DNA of 64,000 nt, taken from the NCBI GenBank assembly GCA_905221605.1, contig CAJNDS010000108.1, forward strand, positions 145,001-209,000, read 5' to 3'. The notes below the pieces were generated by a model. It was not told where the DNA came from. It was given only the letters and a program-made list of their open reading frames with translations, and ran no database searches. Position numbers and translations under genes: made by a program. Positions 50,701 to 62,894 of this stretch are shown here, piece by piece (the first letter of the stretch is position 1; every line of letters starts with the position of its first letter). This stretch comes from Symbiodinium natans. Taxonomy: Eukaryota > Sar > Dinophyceae > Suessiales > Symbiodiniaceae.

Positions 50701-53270
50701 GAGAGGGAGAGAGGGAGAGAGGGAGGAGCCATCGGGCTGCCCTTTCCCCTCTCTCGTGGGCCTTCCTTGTCCTCAGGAAATGTGGCAAACGCTGTGCTGC
50801 AGGCCAAAGCTGAGCATAGGGGCTTCCCAACAAGCACTTTGTTGGCGGGCACTTCTCGTGCAATCTTGGATTTCGTTTTGCATGACTATTCATGGCCTCG
50901 ATTCTCTCCAAACGACTCATGCTGCTTTTCTTTCACTCGGAAGGCTCGGTGCCGCTAGAGATGGAAGACAGCACCTTTGTCCGAACCTCACAAGCACTTT
51001 TCCGTCAGCGAGAGAGGGAGGGAGGGAGGCATTGAGAGGGAGGAACCATCTTAAATCGATTGCATCAAGGCCTTGGAGCACCCCAGTCTGGATGACCGCG
51101 AGGCCCGGTTTTGCCTGAAGTTGGGGGCCGTTTTCTGGAGATCCTTATGTGTTTTTTGTGGGTTGCGAAACCCTCAAACACCGCTCAAGGTTCTGGTGAG
51201 CGATTGCCCGGGGCACCTCGTGGGTTCAGCCGAGTTCCTTTGCCAGGACGAGCACTCGCGGTCGGTTCAAACACGCGTAGAGCAAACGCCTGCCATGCTG
51301 ACAATCTCCCCAATGCGACGAATGTGGCAATGATGTCGAAATGACCGGCCATCTGCGCTCATAGATTCAGCTGGTCTAAGGTGTTATAATCGTGATTACG
51401 CAGCTACTGGGTATAGTGCCATGCGGCCAGCAGCTTTCGGACTCTGTCCCAGGACGGCAAAACACTGCTGAGCAACGCCGGCTGCCGCCGGGCACGGTCC
51501 TGCCCTGCCGGGCAGTTTCTTCTGGCTTCTGGGACGACTTTGGGACGTTTCCGAAAATAGTACTAGGTACCTATTCTGGGGATTCCCCCAGCTATTTGGG
51601 GTATGTAGGGCAATGCAAGGGGTACCCCTCTTTGGGGAAAACCCTCCTGAGCTACGGCAGCTGCAGCTTCCTTGAAGCTCAGGGCCATGCCTTGGTGGAG
51701 CACTCTGCCATGGACCACGGAATCATGGAGCCCAGCTCTTGCCCCGAGGGCTTCGAGGCCGATACTTTTTTTAATGGGCGCGGGGGGGGGGGGGAAGGGA
51801 GGGGGGTTCCTGTAATAGGGGGTATAGGACTGAATAGGACTCAACTTCAACCGCTTGTGCTGCTGGACCGGAGCCGTATCGTTTTTGGAATAATTTGAGG
51901 GGGAGTGTGTCCCATCCTTCACGGGGCGTTGTCTTTCAATAATCGCCTTCCCCTCTCGCGCACACGGCATTGTGTAGCTCAGAACTTGCAACTTGACATT
52001 TGAGCAAACAAGCTCAACCACATGACGCATGGAGGGCTGACACTGGCCCGATGTCGGAAAAATGTATGGCGCAATGTAGACGCCCACACAGCAAGTTAAC
52101 TCTGCTGGCAGCAGGAGGGCTGATCTTTGCTGGGTGTTACAAGTAGCCTGCGCCTTCAGCATTCCACGGTCAGGGGCAGTACTTCCTGCAATGCCAAGAC
52201 GGCAGCGTTGCACCGACCCCAGCTATTGCACTCAAGAATACGCTGGTGACAGGCGCATCTTAACGTTTATCGCATCATGTGTGCTCATGATGTCCTTTCC
52301 GGGAAAGAGAGACTTTGGGCACCACGAGGTGCAGAAGCACGGAGAGTTTTCCTGCCGAGCCACTTGCGACACCACGGGTAGCCTTTGGGTTGATGATGGT
52401 GCTGTGGAGGCCCCCCGAGGAGAAGCCCTTTTGGGGGGTTAAGCCATCTTCAAACCCAGAGATTAACCTTTTTGCCCCTGGAACGTAGCGGGCGCGTGCT
52501 CTACTGCGATCACTACAACATGCTGCAACAGAAAGGAGCTATTTGGCACCATGCAGCTTGGTAGACGTTGACATTGACATCATCTGACACTCGCAACGCA
52601 ACTTTAACAAATTTTCGAACTACGAAGCGCGGCAGAACTTATCCTACCTTATTCCATCAAGGCTCTCACGATTGTGTCAGCTTTTGCCAGCATGAGCTGT
52701 CCGGCTGGTTTTGCATCTACAGTCATCTGCACATGGAAGGGTAGACCAGCGCAGCACAAAGCAGCAGCGTGTAGCAGCGTAGCTACGATAGGGTGCTGTG
52801 AGTAAGGCACAGCTGCAGTGTAGGGGCACGCCAGGTGTCCCACGGCAAGATGATCGAGGGCGGCACTGTGAAGGCATGAGAGTAGAGATGGCAGCAGAAT
52901 GGCATGGAGACAGGCACGTCCTGCACAGGTCGTATGTCCGAAGGGCTCCGCAGGCCAAGGAGTCTACCTCTCCTGTGATGGCCCATGCGCTCAGTTTTGC
53001 TCTGGGCTGTTTGCACTTCTCTCGCTCACTGTTCCTCTTCAGTGAATGGAGAATGAAGAATGGCACCGGCTAAACTGCAAGATATCGAAAGCGAAGGTGG
53101 CTACATCAACGTCACAGAGAGCACCTGCCAGCGCTCCTCCTTCTGTCCAGTGCCGACCCTAAGGCTTAAAAAGATGGGAAGGCCGCAGCGATAAGAGGAG
53201 ATTTGAGGAATCCCCTAGGACCTGGGGTTGTTTGGGGAGGGTCGGGGTTCCCACTAAGGCGGGCGTGGTA
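47796..53270. other. Long stretch without a recognised gene
   Basis: Coding-like pieces on +: about 49220-49330 (coil-like, LQRHYEASLQQQQVL), 50092-50206 (TAEQLARELKVLFGSFLAEA), about 51066-51125 (LEHPSLDDREARFCLKLG) and about 51670-51765. They cannot be joined into a known protein and may be further exons of the YWTD gene or of another gene. A (GA)n microsatellite is at 50673-50725, and a G-rich tract at 51780-51808. Confidence 0.35.
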
Positions 53271-53280
53271 ACTTCAGGCA

Positions 53281-53395
53281 GTGCGGAGGAGCGCTGAGGG
53301 CAAGGGCACAGCGGGTATCAATGTTGCAGCCATGCTGCAGTGGGAGGTTTCCCACGACAACTTGGACGATAAGGAACTCCTCATTCTCGCCGGCA
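53281..53395 (+). CDS. Isolated candidate exon
   Basis: An open segment after an AG reads GTAGINVAAMLQWEVSHDNL, then DDKELLILAG, with the composition of a soluble globular domain. Borders are not fixed and no family was recognised. Confidence 0.3.
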
Positions 53396-54700
53396 GCCGA
53401 GATATTCATCCTTTCCCCCCCCCCCCTTGTGGTCAGCGGTGGGTGATTTTTTTGCGCTCTGCCTATGAGTCAGAGGGGAAGATTCGCTTGCCCGGCGAGC
53501 CTGGAATTCAGACTTGTTCGCCTTCGCTGGTGAGATGCATTTGAGGACGAATTTTCTGCAAAATTGGGGTTTGGGGTCTGGGCGAAGACAAGGGGCCGCA
53601 AAGGGCATCCGAACACAGCGCTATGAGGGCACGGCAATCTCGTCATTTGGGCTGGTCGAAGGGCGGCAGTTCCTGTAATGTAAGACTGCCCGACAGTGAC
53701 TATTCAAAAGGCACCACACTTCGTCCCATCTTCTTCATTCCCGATTCCCCGACATTTCCCGGCCAGCCTCCAAATCATAAAAACATAAAAAGGCCTGCCC
53801 AGATGGCTTCTCCGGGCCAGAGCCAAAGCAGGGCAGAGACAGGCAATGCTCATCAGAGACAGCACGTTGAGCTCTGAGGTCTCTGAACATCGTGTGCCGG
53901 AAAGGTGAGGTGGAAGTAGACCGAGGAAGCTGCAGAAGAGGACGCCCTGAGCTTGGGGGGAGTTGAGGCTGTGGGTGTACTCTCAACAAATAAAATCAGA
54001 GTCCGGAGGATGCGCCGCTGGCCTGGTCGCACCAGCCCTGGCAAGAGCATAACAGAACCAAGCAGGGCCAAATCCACCTTCTTCATTCCGTTCCCCTTGG
54101 AGGCCCAGGAATCGTCTGAGGGCGGAGAGCCCCTCAACCTGGCGCTGCAGCCTCAGCTTGGGGTCTTGAGTCTTCAGCGGATCAGCATGGGATCATTGTC
54201 AGGCACGGCATGTTAGCAGACGGTGAGCTGGTCCACTTAGATTGTCCCGACGGCCTGGGAGCTCGGTGAGTGGAGCATCGAGGGGCATCACGGGGCATGA
54301 GCCGAATGGCCGGTTCATGTGTGTTTGAGGCTACGCTGGTCGTCCGGCTTACCGATGCCAGGATGGTTCGCAGCCTCAGTGGAAGGGGTGAAGAAGGGTG
54401 GTAAAAACGCAACGCTTTGCGACGGTGTGCAGACCCTGTCGTCGGAATTGCCTTCTGTCCTGCTTGCATGGGTCCGGCTTAAGCGATGACATTCGTTAGA
54501 GAGGGCCAGAGCGACGAATTCCCCTGAGGCAACGTCAGCCGGGCCTGCGGAGACAGCGATGCAGAAAACGCAGAGGGCACCGAGAACGAGCACGAGGCCA
54601 AAGAAGAAGGCGAGTGCGCTTGCCGCTTGGTCTCGCCTACAGCCGGCACCGGCGACATGGCCACTACCGAGGCCTGCCGTGCACACTCTTATGCAAGTAC
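53396..54700. other. Unassigned stretch; possible minus-strand membrane segment
   Basis: On the - strand, an ORF (54686 down to 54315) contains one strong hydrophobic segment (LAFFFGLVLVLGALCVFCIA). It is the only sizeable minus-strand candidate with a structural feature, but it has no family match and no splice support. Confidence 0.3.
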
Positions 54701-54757
54701 CCCTAAACCCTAAACCCTAAACCCTAAACCCTAAACCCTAAACCCTAAACCCTAAAT
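54701..54757. repeat. Interstitial telomere-type array, CCCTAAA orientation
   Basis: Eight perfect CCCTAAA units. Confidence 0.97.
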
Positions 54758-54807
54758 GAATCCTTGCCTGCCTTGTGCGAGAGTGAGCGACTAAACATTC
54801 ATTTCAG

Positions 54808-54873
54808 GGTCTGCGCTCGGAGCTGCCAGTGGCGGCCATGGCCGCAGCCGTCACGGCTGCTGTGCTGCCTGGA
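54808..54873 (+). CDS. Candidate exon between inverted telomere-type arrays
   Basis: After the acceptor TTTCAG the + frame reads GLRSELPVAAMAAAVTAAVL. It sits between the CCCTAAA array at 54701-54757 and the TTTAGGG array at 54931-54977. Coding status is inferred from the acceptor and from the parallel with the two other bracketed exons. Confidence 0.4.
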
Positions 54874-54930
54874 CCTCGGCGCCCTTAAGGGCCTTGCGAA
54901 AGTCCCGTCGCCAAGACGTTGAATCATGAG

Positions 54931-54977
54931 TTTAGGGTTTAGGGTTTGGGGTTTGGGGTTTAGGGTTTAGGGTTTAG
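54931..54977. repeat. Interstitial telomere-type array, TTTAGGG orientation
   Basis: Six to seven units, two of them TTTGGGG variants. Inverted relative to 54701-54757. Confidence 0.95.
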
Positions 54978-55096
54978 AATGATACTTTCTTCAGTTCGTC
55001 AACTGCTCTCTTCATCTGCTCCGACAGGGCCAAGGACCACGAGTTTGTCCTTGTGGAACAACCTGTAAATAATCCTTCCAGGTGCTTTTGTTGCAG

Positions 55097-56237
55097 CTGG
55101 GAACCACAGATGCACGGGACTGTGACCTTGCAAGTGTGCGCCCACAGAATAGTGCAGAGATTGACATGGGACAAGCGATGCAAGCACAGGTCAACCAGAT
55201 TACTAGGTGGGTACCTAACTAGTTCCGCCCTGGGGAAGCGACTTGGGATGCAGAGTCGTGTACCTGTTTTGAGCTCGAAACAGCAAAGATGGCAAGTCAC
55301 CGTATTGCTGTGTACTGGTACACACTGCATCATACTGGCACCTCATGGTATCGTACGTCATCCTCGCTGCATGGTTCAGATACTTAACATGAAAGCGGCG
55401 ACCACCAGATGCACGATCGGCAGGTGCACGATCAGAAGGCCAACTGCCAAACATCACCAAACACACCAAGTTGCCGAACATGTCGTCGCATGAAGACATG
55501 TGATTTTCTAGGAGTGGCACAATGAATTTGAATACCGAACTCGTCCCGCCCCCGGGGTCCATAATGCACAGCCACAAGCGATGTCGGCCGAGGAGTCATA
55601 TTCTGGCAAATCTTTTGAAGACTTGCTCTGCAAGTTCCTGAACTTTGACGGAGCACAATTGGCATCAATTAACTTCATGGCAAGTCGCCACTGGTCAACT
55701 TGCCTTGCTTGCTTTGCAGGGCATTGCGCCAAAGCCCTTCAAGGAATTTCTGGTGCGCATGTGCCATCCAGGCTACTGGTTTTTACCACGGGCCTATTGC
55801 GACACCGCTTCCTGAAGCGAAGGCCAAGAGAACGAGTCTGTAACGAGAGTTCTGCACATGTTTGCCCAGATTGGGGTTATGTAGAGAAAAAGTCCATTCC
55901 TGCAGGGCCATGGCTGCGGCGGTGGCCGCAGCCGTGGGGGACATGCGGGACATGCCCGCGCTGACCCCCGTGGCCCCTCCTGCCAGCACCTGAATACGCT
56001 GCGAGAAGACGGATGGTTGAATTTGTCAACGAGAAGAGACGCTCCGACATTCCGGGGCACCGTGTGAATAAGGCGCCTTCCTGCGCCTTGGGCCTTCCGA
56101 AGGCCTTGGATTCTCTCCTCCGAGTTGATTTGTTTCTCGCTTTCTGCTTCGTTGATGTTCACTATGTTCACGCAAAGTTTGTTCCCTTGGTCGCTTCTGG
56201 GTCAGAAGCAGCCTTGGCTCTGGCAGACCTGGCACAG
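55097..56237 (+). CDS. Exons of an unrecognised protein, possibly the N-terminal part of the PARP gene
   Basis: Exon 55097-55206 (DLASVRPQNSAEIDMGQAM, donor gtgggt). Exon 55512-55679 (WHNEFEYRTRPAPGVHNAQP, then SFEDLLCKFLNFDGAQLASI) joins through a 40-bp intron with a strong GCAAGT donor to 55720-55771 (APKPFKEFLVRMCHP). This joins through a GC-AG intron to 55987 to about 56063 (EYAARRRMVEFVNEKRRSDI). A further segment ends at 56237 (ASGSEAALALADLAQ, donor gtaggc). Frames and phases agree for the middle three. The segment lies 0.8 kb upstream of the PARP catalytic exons on the same strand, so it may be the same gene. No domain was recognised. Confidence 0.55.
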
Positions 56238-57072
56238 GTAGGCTCCTTCTCTGGCCGCTCTGCTCGGTCCACGGCCTCGGCACCAACGGCAGCCTCCAGC
56301 CATACCCGTGCCAGGACGGAGCAGAGGAGCGCGAACAGCAGAGATTTCCAGAGTTGCAAGCCAGGACGGACGAGTGCATCGACGTAGCCCAGCCCTGAGA
56401 GGTTCGAGGGCAATGTGGGGGCAGGGGCAAGCGCCGGACTGCGGCGCTCCACTCCCAACAGGTTGATGCTGGAAAGCTGATATGACCACGGTTACGCTAG
56501 CGCAGATCAAGGAATCACTGTGCGGAGCAGCAGCGGTTCTGGCAAAAACAACAGGAGCAGCGAGCCAGATGTGCTCGTTTACATGTAGCGTAGCACCCCT
56601 ACGATCTCCGTTCCATTCAACCAACCATCAAGGTTCAGTAGTATGGGTTTGGGGTATTTAGATTGCACAACTCAGCTTTTGAAAACCCAGACACGGGCAG
56701 GAGTGGCGGGTGGTGGAAGGTGAGAGGTTGGCTCTTACCATGGGCGGCTGGAGGATCTCTTTGTCCTAATATTCTACAAGCAACCATGTTTCTCAGCATC
56801 GCCCCCCAGAAAAAAGAGATCTTGATTAGCTGCCGTTTGACACGGCAACCTTCCCAGTTGAGGTATAACGCAGTGTGGATATTCATACCCGTATTCAAAA
56901 TTGTCTTACTACATCCCCAGGTCATCGACCAGCTGACATTGCCCCCTTACTGGGCAACCAGGCACGACGCGAGAGCAGCAAATGGCAACTGTTGATGGAA
57001 TAACGATCCAAGATTTCCAAGATTGCAAACCGCCATGGCTCTGGGGCCTTGCAATGCCCTTCTGTGCTGCAG

Positions 57073-60000
57073 GGATGGTATTCACATCTTCCCGGACCCG
57101 AACCGAATCGCCGAGGCACGAAATGATTTCAGAACTCGGACTGCGGAGTACGTCATTGCACTAGGCACTAAAGGAAGGGCCCCGTCAGGTGCAACAGCTC
57201 ATGAACGACACCTGGCGCAGCCGCTACACGCGGGCAGGGCCTCTCATGTCCAAGTCTTGCCACATGCTCTTTATGTGCATCCTTCCACAATATTCCACAT
57301 GTCAATTCACGTGGGAGGACCGCTGGTTGGTGGCGGGTGCTGAGCGCGTGCCGCTGGGCTGCCGTGTGGCGCCCCTCGGCAGCAGCAGTCGGGATGGGAG
57401 AAGAAAGTGTAGTTAGGCAGACCTTTCGGTCGGCGCAGTGCTTTCCTCCCTTCCAAGCCCCGGACTGCAGGAATGTGCTGCGCGTGGAGAATCACCGTGC
57501 CTTCACGCGCTATGCGAATTACAAGGCGCGCCAACAGTACGTCCTTACTCTTGGCATCACTTCCCCCAGCACGGGGCAGGAGAGCTGTTACTGTAGCTCC
57601 GATTGCTTGGAAGGATGGCCTCCGAATGAAGCGGCCGGGACCGTGCGCGCTCTTCCGCTCTCAAACCAGCGACAGGACAGGGAAGAGGAAAGGGGGATCG
57701 GCAGGGGAGGGGAATCAGTTTGCCATAGATTGCCTGTTGCTGTTGCTCTCTCATCTCCGATAGGATCAACCTGCTGGATGATGACGTTAACGAGCGCCTG
57801 GCACCAAAGTCAATGTTGAAGCAATCTGAATGAGTCGAATGAGTCGAATGAGCCGCTATCACTCTCCGCCGGAGGCTACCTCTTCCACGGCACCAATCCA
57901 GAGTCGGCCCAGTCCATCGCCAGGACAGCCAAGCTCTCTGTGGGGAGCGTTCTCGGACCGAGTCTTGTCAGGGGATCTTTTGCCATGGCCTCGAAGCGAT
58001 CCATGCATGTTGCATCGTGCTGCAGCAGACGCATGTCGGGCTGTTGCAGGGATTTGTTCAAGATGGACCGTGCGGGCAGCTGTGCCGGGAGCATGTTTGG
58101 ACGAGGCGCATGTTGTAGTGGCATGCTTGGCGCGTGTGGGAGACGCAACAGAGGATTGCAAGTCGGGAAAGTTCTTGAGCACTGTCCTCACAGGCATCTA
58201 CTTGGCGGAGAACGTACGATCCCAAGATTACGCCCTGCCCACCTTAGTCAACCGCTTTGTCATTTTTGGCAGTTCTCGTGTGGACACTGCCATAAAAAGG
58301 CCAGCAAGAGTGACGAGTACGCGAAGGAAGGCCAGAGATGCTCCCACAGAAGCTTCGCAAGAACTCCAATTGCCAAATTTGTCCAATATTTTTCATGATC
58401 TCCAATGACCCGAAAGATGCCCGGAAGCAGTCGTTCACCATCTTCCTCTTTCTACCTTAGAATCTGAAGCCAAAACGCTCCTGGTGACTTTTGCAGAATC
58501 CCCCTTCCAGCAGCAGTCGTTGTTCTCATGCAGGTGCCGGGGTGTACCTCGGCCTTTGTGCCATGCTTCTCTGCCGCTGTGCTATGGGTGAAGTTCTCAC
58601 GGTGCACGGCCCCCAGAGAATGCACCCGATGAGGAGAAGGGCTAAGACTCTGCAGAGCCTATGGTCTACTAAAACAAATAGCTTCTTGAACTCCAGCGTC
58701 CGTAGCCTCGATCGCTAGCGACTTGAAACGCACAGCAAGAGTGTCATCCGAAGTCCGAAAGAGGTTAATGGACTGGCAAAACAGTGTTTAAGAGAGAATG
58801 GGTTGTGTTCTCGCACGGAGACAGCAGCATCGTTTGTACGTGTTCTTTTCTTGGCTCGGGTTCGTGTAGGGGGGTTTAACGCCGACTTGCTTCGTTCCAC
58901 GAAGGGACAAGCGTCCCAGCAAAAACGAGCTGCCCGACACTGGGCGTAGAGGCTCACAAGGGCAAACCGTCCCTGGATCAGACAATGATATATTACGTAT
59001 GTGCTATGATGAAACAGCTGATGGACAAGCTGACAGCTGAAGCGCGCCGGAAGTTCAAGCTCTGCCTCCTGTCGGAGTGCAGCTCCATGGTGCTGAAAAA
59101 GTGGGAGCTTTGCTCCTTAGAAATCTTGATGCATTTTGCAATTTGTAAGACACCCGTTCGGTTGGAAACATGCTCGCAAGAATGTGCAACGTAACCCGAA
59201 AGGTAAATGGCATCCAACTTTGCTGATCTGAATTTGCACGCTCCGGCTGGGCAAAGAGAGGGGGGGGGGGGCTTGCCTCGGAGTGCAGGGCTGCGTGAAG
59301 CCGAGACCATTGCCCGATAATGTAGCAGCACATGCACAGGCCACGCGCTTGTTTCTGTCCCACTTCACGATACACCCCTATATTTATGACTGCTGATGGC
59401 ATCAACAGGGACCGTCCCTTGGAGAATTTATCACACGGCGCCAAGAGACCCAAAGGATTTGCAGTCGCTGTTCCAAAAGTAAATCTACAACTGGAAAGCA
59501 ACAAGAAAGGTGGAATTTGTTTGCCCTGCCAAAAACAGCCCCGACCCTTATCTTGGACAGGGATGTTCCTCCCACAGCATCATCAGGAGGTCAGTATACA
59601 TACATATATGTATATCTATTTGTGTATATATATATATATATACGCGCGTTGCATTCGTAAGGGGTGCTAATCTGCAGCGACGGGGGGCAGAGGGAGAAGC
59701 AAGGTCAGAAGCGGGCGACACGCAGGCAGGATGTTGTGCTATTTTGGTGTTGCTCAGGGATTCGCTTTGGCGTTGCTGCCCGGTGTTCTTAGGAGACAGT
59801 GCGTGCCGGGGGCTACGATTCTGCAACTTGGCACCCATAGCTGTGGGAAGAGCTCTCTGAGGTCGCTGTCAGGGTTTGCTAGCCTGAACTCTGCATAAGA
59901 TATGCGAAGCTGCCTCTTTCATCTATTCCTTAGTAGTATCACTTCGAATTGGAGAACCTTGAGCTCACGGCTCTTTCGGTTCTTTGGCGTTTTGTTTTGA

Positions 60001-60214
60001 GGTGTGCGGGGATAGGCTCGCTGCGGCCGGCACATTCCGGGAGATGGTTTTTTTCAATGAGGAGGCAGAGGGCTCAGCACTTTGGACATGTTTTTCTACC
60101 TCTCCCTCTGTTTGTCACTCTCTCTCCACTCTCTCTTGCCTGTTTTGATCTCTTACCTTTGCTCAGGCGGTCTATGCGGAGTTCATCGTGATCTACACGC
60201 GCGTCTTTGAGTGA
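57073..60214 (+). CDS. PARP-family ADP-ribosyltransferase catalytic domain (C-terminal part, with stop)
   Basis: Twelve exons: 57073-57151, 57189-57233 (VQQLMNDTWRSRYTR), 57318-57370 (DRWLVAGAERVPLG), 57471-57536 (VLRVENHRAFTRY), 57764-57795 (INLLDDDVNE), 57875-57923 (YLFHGTNPESAQSIA), 58050-58105 (GSCAGSMFGRG), 58194-58213 (IYLAEN), 58300-58330 (ASKSDEYAKEG), 58534-58601 (AMLLCRCAMGEVLT), 60002-60064 (AAAGTFREMVFFNEE) and 60167-60214 (AVYAEFIVIYTRVFE, stop TGA). The H-Y-E triad of active PARPs is visible: His of FHGT, Tyr of IYLAEN and Glu of FREMV. It should transfer ADP-ribose from NAD+, possibly as polymer. Almost every join is exact in phase: six GC-AG, three GT-AG, one GA-AG (57924-58049), and one 37-bp intron (57152-57188). 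A linking exon between 58602 and 60001 is missing. No WWE, ankyrin or zinc-finger module was recognised upstream. Confidence 0.92.
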
Positions 60215-62581
60215 AGAAAGGCTTGGCTCAGAGCACTCAACTCAAGTAAGGCAAGAGCTTGAAGCCTTGTGACATACCTGCCAGGGTCCGGCGCCTGATA
60301 GGGAGGCTGCATGCCGAAGGGCATTCCTTGAAGGAATGTGATTCAAAATCTTCAATTCGAGGTGTGTACAGCATAGATGTGTATACCCCCCAATCACTGC
60401 GCTGGCTCCCGATGCGGAGAGTCCAGACAAAAAGAGTGTCAATACAAGGGCTGGGCAGGGCAGCGGCTGCACAAAAGATGCGCCGAAGGTGGGGGCTCTT
60501 CAAAAAAAGCAGACCTTCGAGGATCGAAGCGCACGATGGTGAAAAGAATCCCCAAACCGTTCATTTCCCACCTTTCGGACCCTGCCCTTGGGGATTCGCA
60601 CGCAGAGCCGTGACGTTTCACCCCACAGTGCGAGCCAGGATGTGACATGCCACCTGCAAAACCGATTGCAAACCAGTGCCCGCATGGACCAGCACTGGTC
60701 AGCCACGCTCAGATTCCCAGCTGGCAATAATGCAGCAAACAGCATTGACAGATATACATCTATATATTATATATATATATACATGTATATATACATATAT
60801 GTGTGTATACATGATGGTACATCTCTGCCCTGGGCTCGAGGAGTCCAAACCAAAGAGGGCTCTTGTTTTGGGGGGCAACAGTGCTGCCGACGGCCCTTTG
60901 GGACCTTTGTGGCAGAGCTTTGCCTTTGACCCGGCGCCATGAACCTGCAGGGACCCCAGTGCAGTGCGAATGAAGCAACTCTGTGAAAGGTTCTTGTGGG
61001 ATGCAAGGCTGTCTACAGTCCTTGCAGCGCTTTCCGCGTCTTTCGCCACCTGGTCAGAACCTCCCAAAGGGAGGGACAGCAAGGAACGCCAGGGGAAGCG
61101 TGTGAGAACCAAAGCGGCCAGAGGTACGCCGTGGACCAGAGCCGGCTTGAGGAACTGCGGAGGCAAGTTCCTGTGCTTCGTTGCTGCTTGCAGTACTTCT
61201 ATTTTGCAATGTCCAAAAAAACCAAGAGGCTGCCACCGGAGGACACCCCGGATGCCTGCGCCGGCCCCAGGAAAGCACCACCACATCCCTCATCGCCAGC
61301 GCGTTCTCTTGTGAAGGCCGGGAGTACAGGATCTTGGTGGAGCAGCAGGCAAGAGCCTTGATCCACTTGGGCGTGGAGGGCGTGGACTCGGGTTTTTCGG
61401 TTTTTGATTTCGACGGGGCTTGGGTTTTCTCGTAGACCGACAATGTGTCCTGCCTTACATGGCGGGAAGAAAGCCCATCATAGAATTCGAGAATTTGCAT
61501 CAAGGCCCCACAAAACAGTCAGCTCAGAGGTGGCGCGTATCTTGGAGCTCGAGGGGCTCGAACAGGGTGCTGGAGGCGGAGAAGACAAGGTCCTTCTCTC
61601 TCTTGGCTTACCTTCGCTTCGTTCCGCTTTTGAGGCGGCTCGGACTTGCTCGGGAAGTCCTGGGTGGTGATGCAGGCAGCTAGCGCAGAGCCGAAGAGCA
61701 GCAAGATGCGTTTCTGAACGAAGCCTTGTCTATGCCTTCCCTCTGCTCTAATCAGTCCGAATGTCCCTCCTTGAAAGCTCCGCTTCTGCTCTACGGCCTG
61801 ATGTTCAGGACCTGGTCAGCCATGCTGCGGGGGAAGCAGCCGGAGCGCTCGGCACTTGGACGGCTGGGATCGAATTCTCCCTCCACGCATGTCGCGCGCT
61901 CTCATTCGCTGCTCTTTTTGTATCCTTCTCTCTTTCCTCTACCCTAACCTTATATCTATAAATCCTGGTAATGTGTCTGAAGAGTTTTTTCTGTGGAATG
62001 TCTGTGTCCAACGTGACATTCCTGAAGAGCGGAATACCTGTGGAGAATCCATGGCCCTTCGTTTTGTTGGTTTGGAATCTGTGGAAAATCCGTGTTCCCA
62101 AATCGTATGATGAGATTTCGAGGTCCCGCCATCCCCCGGAGCCTGTCAGGTCACAAAAAAAAAAACGCAGAAAAAATGCAGGTTGCATTTTCCGAGATTC
62201 ACGCCTTTCTACAGATGTTTTGCAAGATAAGTATTTGTAGAAGCGCAGACATTGCCAAGTTTACTCATAACCCTAACCCCCCCGTCTCTCTCTCTCTCTC
62301 TCCCGTTCGTTCAAAGCCTTCGTCTCTTTTATTGTCTTGCTCTGAGGCTCTCAGGCCCCAGACTCGATGCCCTGCACGCCTGGGCAGCGCCGCTCCGGCG
62401 ACCCGGCCATTACAGAAAGACAGAAGAGTGCCCTTCCTAGACCTTCTAGCGAATCTCAACACAACAAACAAAAGAGAGAGCACAGTACCACCAGGCACCG
62501 TAGGCATAGTCATCATATTTCGGATGGCGCGCTTTCAAAATCAGTTGCCCGGACGCGCCACCGCCCATGCACAGTGCACCA
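60215..62581. other. Unassigned stretch with candidate exons
   Basis: Coding-like pieces on +: about 61068-61157 (ENQSGQRYAVDQSRLEELRR, followed by gcaagt), about 61275-61345 (TSLIASAFSCEGREYRILVE), about 61524-61591 (VSSEVARILELEGLEQ), about 61765-61870 (ASALRPDVQDLVSHAAGEAA) and about 62180-62227 (VAFSEIHAFLQMFCK). They run in the same direction and may be exons of the gene that ends at 62894, but the phases could not be connected. A TA/TATG microsatellite lies at 60760-60810. Confidence 0.4.
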
Positions 62582-62894
62582 ATCAGCACCATGGGAAAGG
62601 CCCAGCATCACCATTTTTGCGACATGCAGCCGGAGTCACAGGCTGCGTAAGTAAAGCTGACGTCTTGAAGGAATTCAAACAAATTCGCACTTCTCGTCAT
62701 TTTGTCATCTCAGATATGTGGACACCTGGCTGTCTTTCCAAGTACTCTTCGCGCATACTGCTTCTGAGATCTTTGAGCATACCCTTTATGATGTCACTGT
62801 AAAGCTATACAAAGCGTTCCAGAGAGTAGTGTCCTATCAAGTTGTGTCTGAAGCTTGGTGCCGCGAAGTGGCGACTCTCGCCCTGCAGTCATAG
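62582..62894 (+). CDS. Last exons of an unrecognised protein
   Basis: A segment ending at 62646 (MGKAQHHHFCDMQPESQA) has a textbook donor GTAAGT. It joins in phase through a 67-bp GT-AG intron to 62714-62894, a 60-residue open frame reading YVDTWLSFQVLFAHTASEIF and onward to LALQS and a TAG at 62892-62894. The composition is that of a helical globular domain. No family recognised. The 5' border of the first piece is not fixed. Confidence 0.5.
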
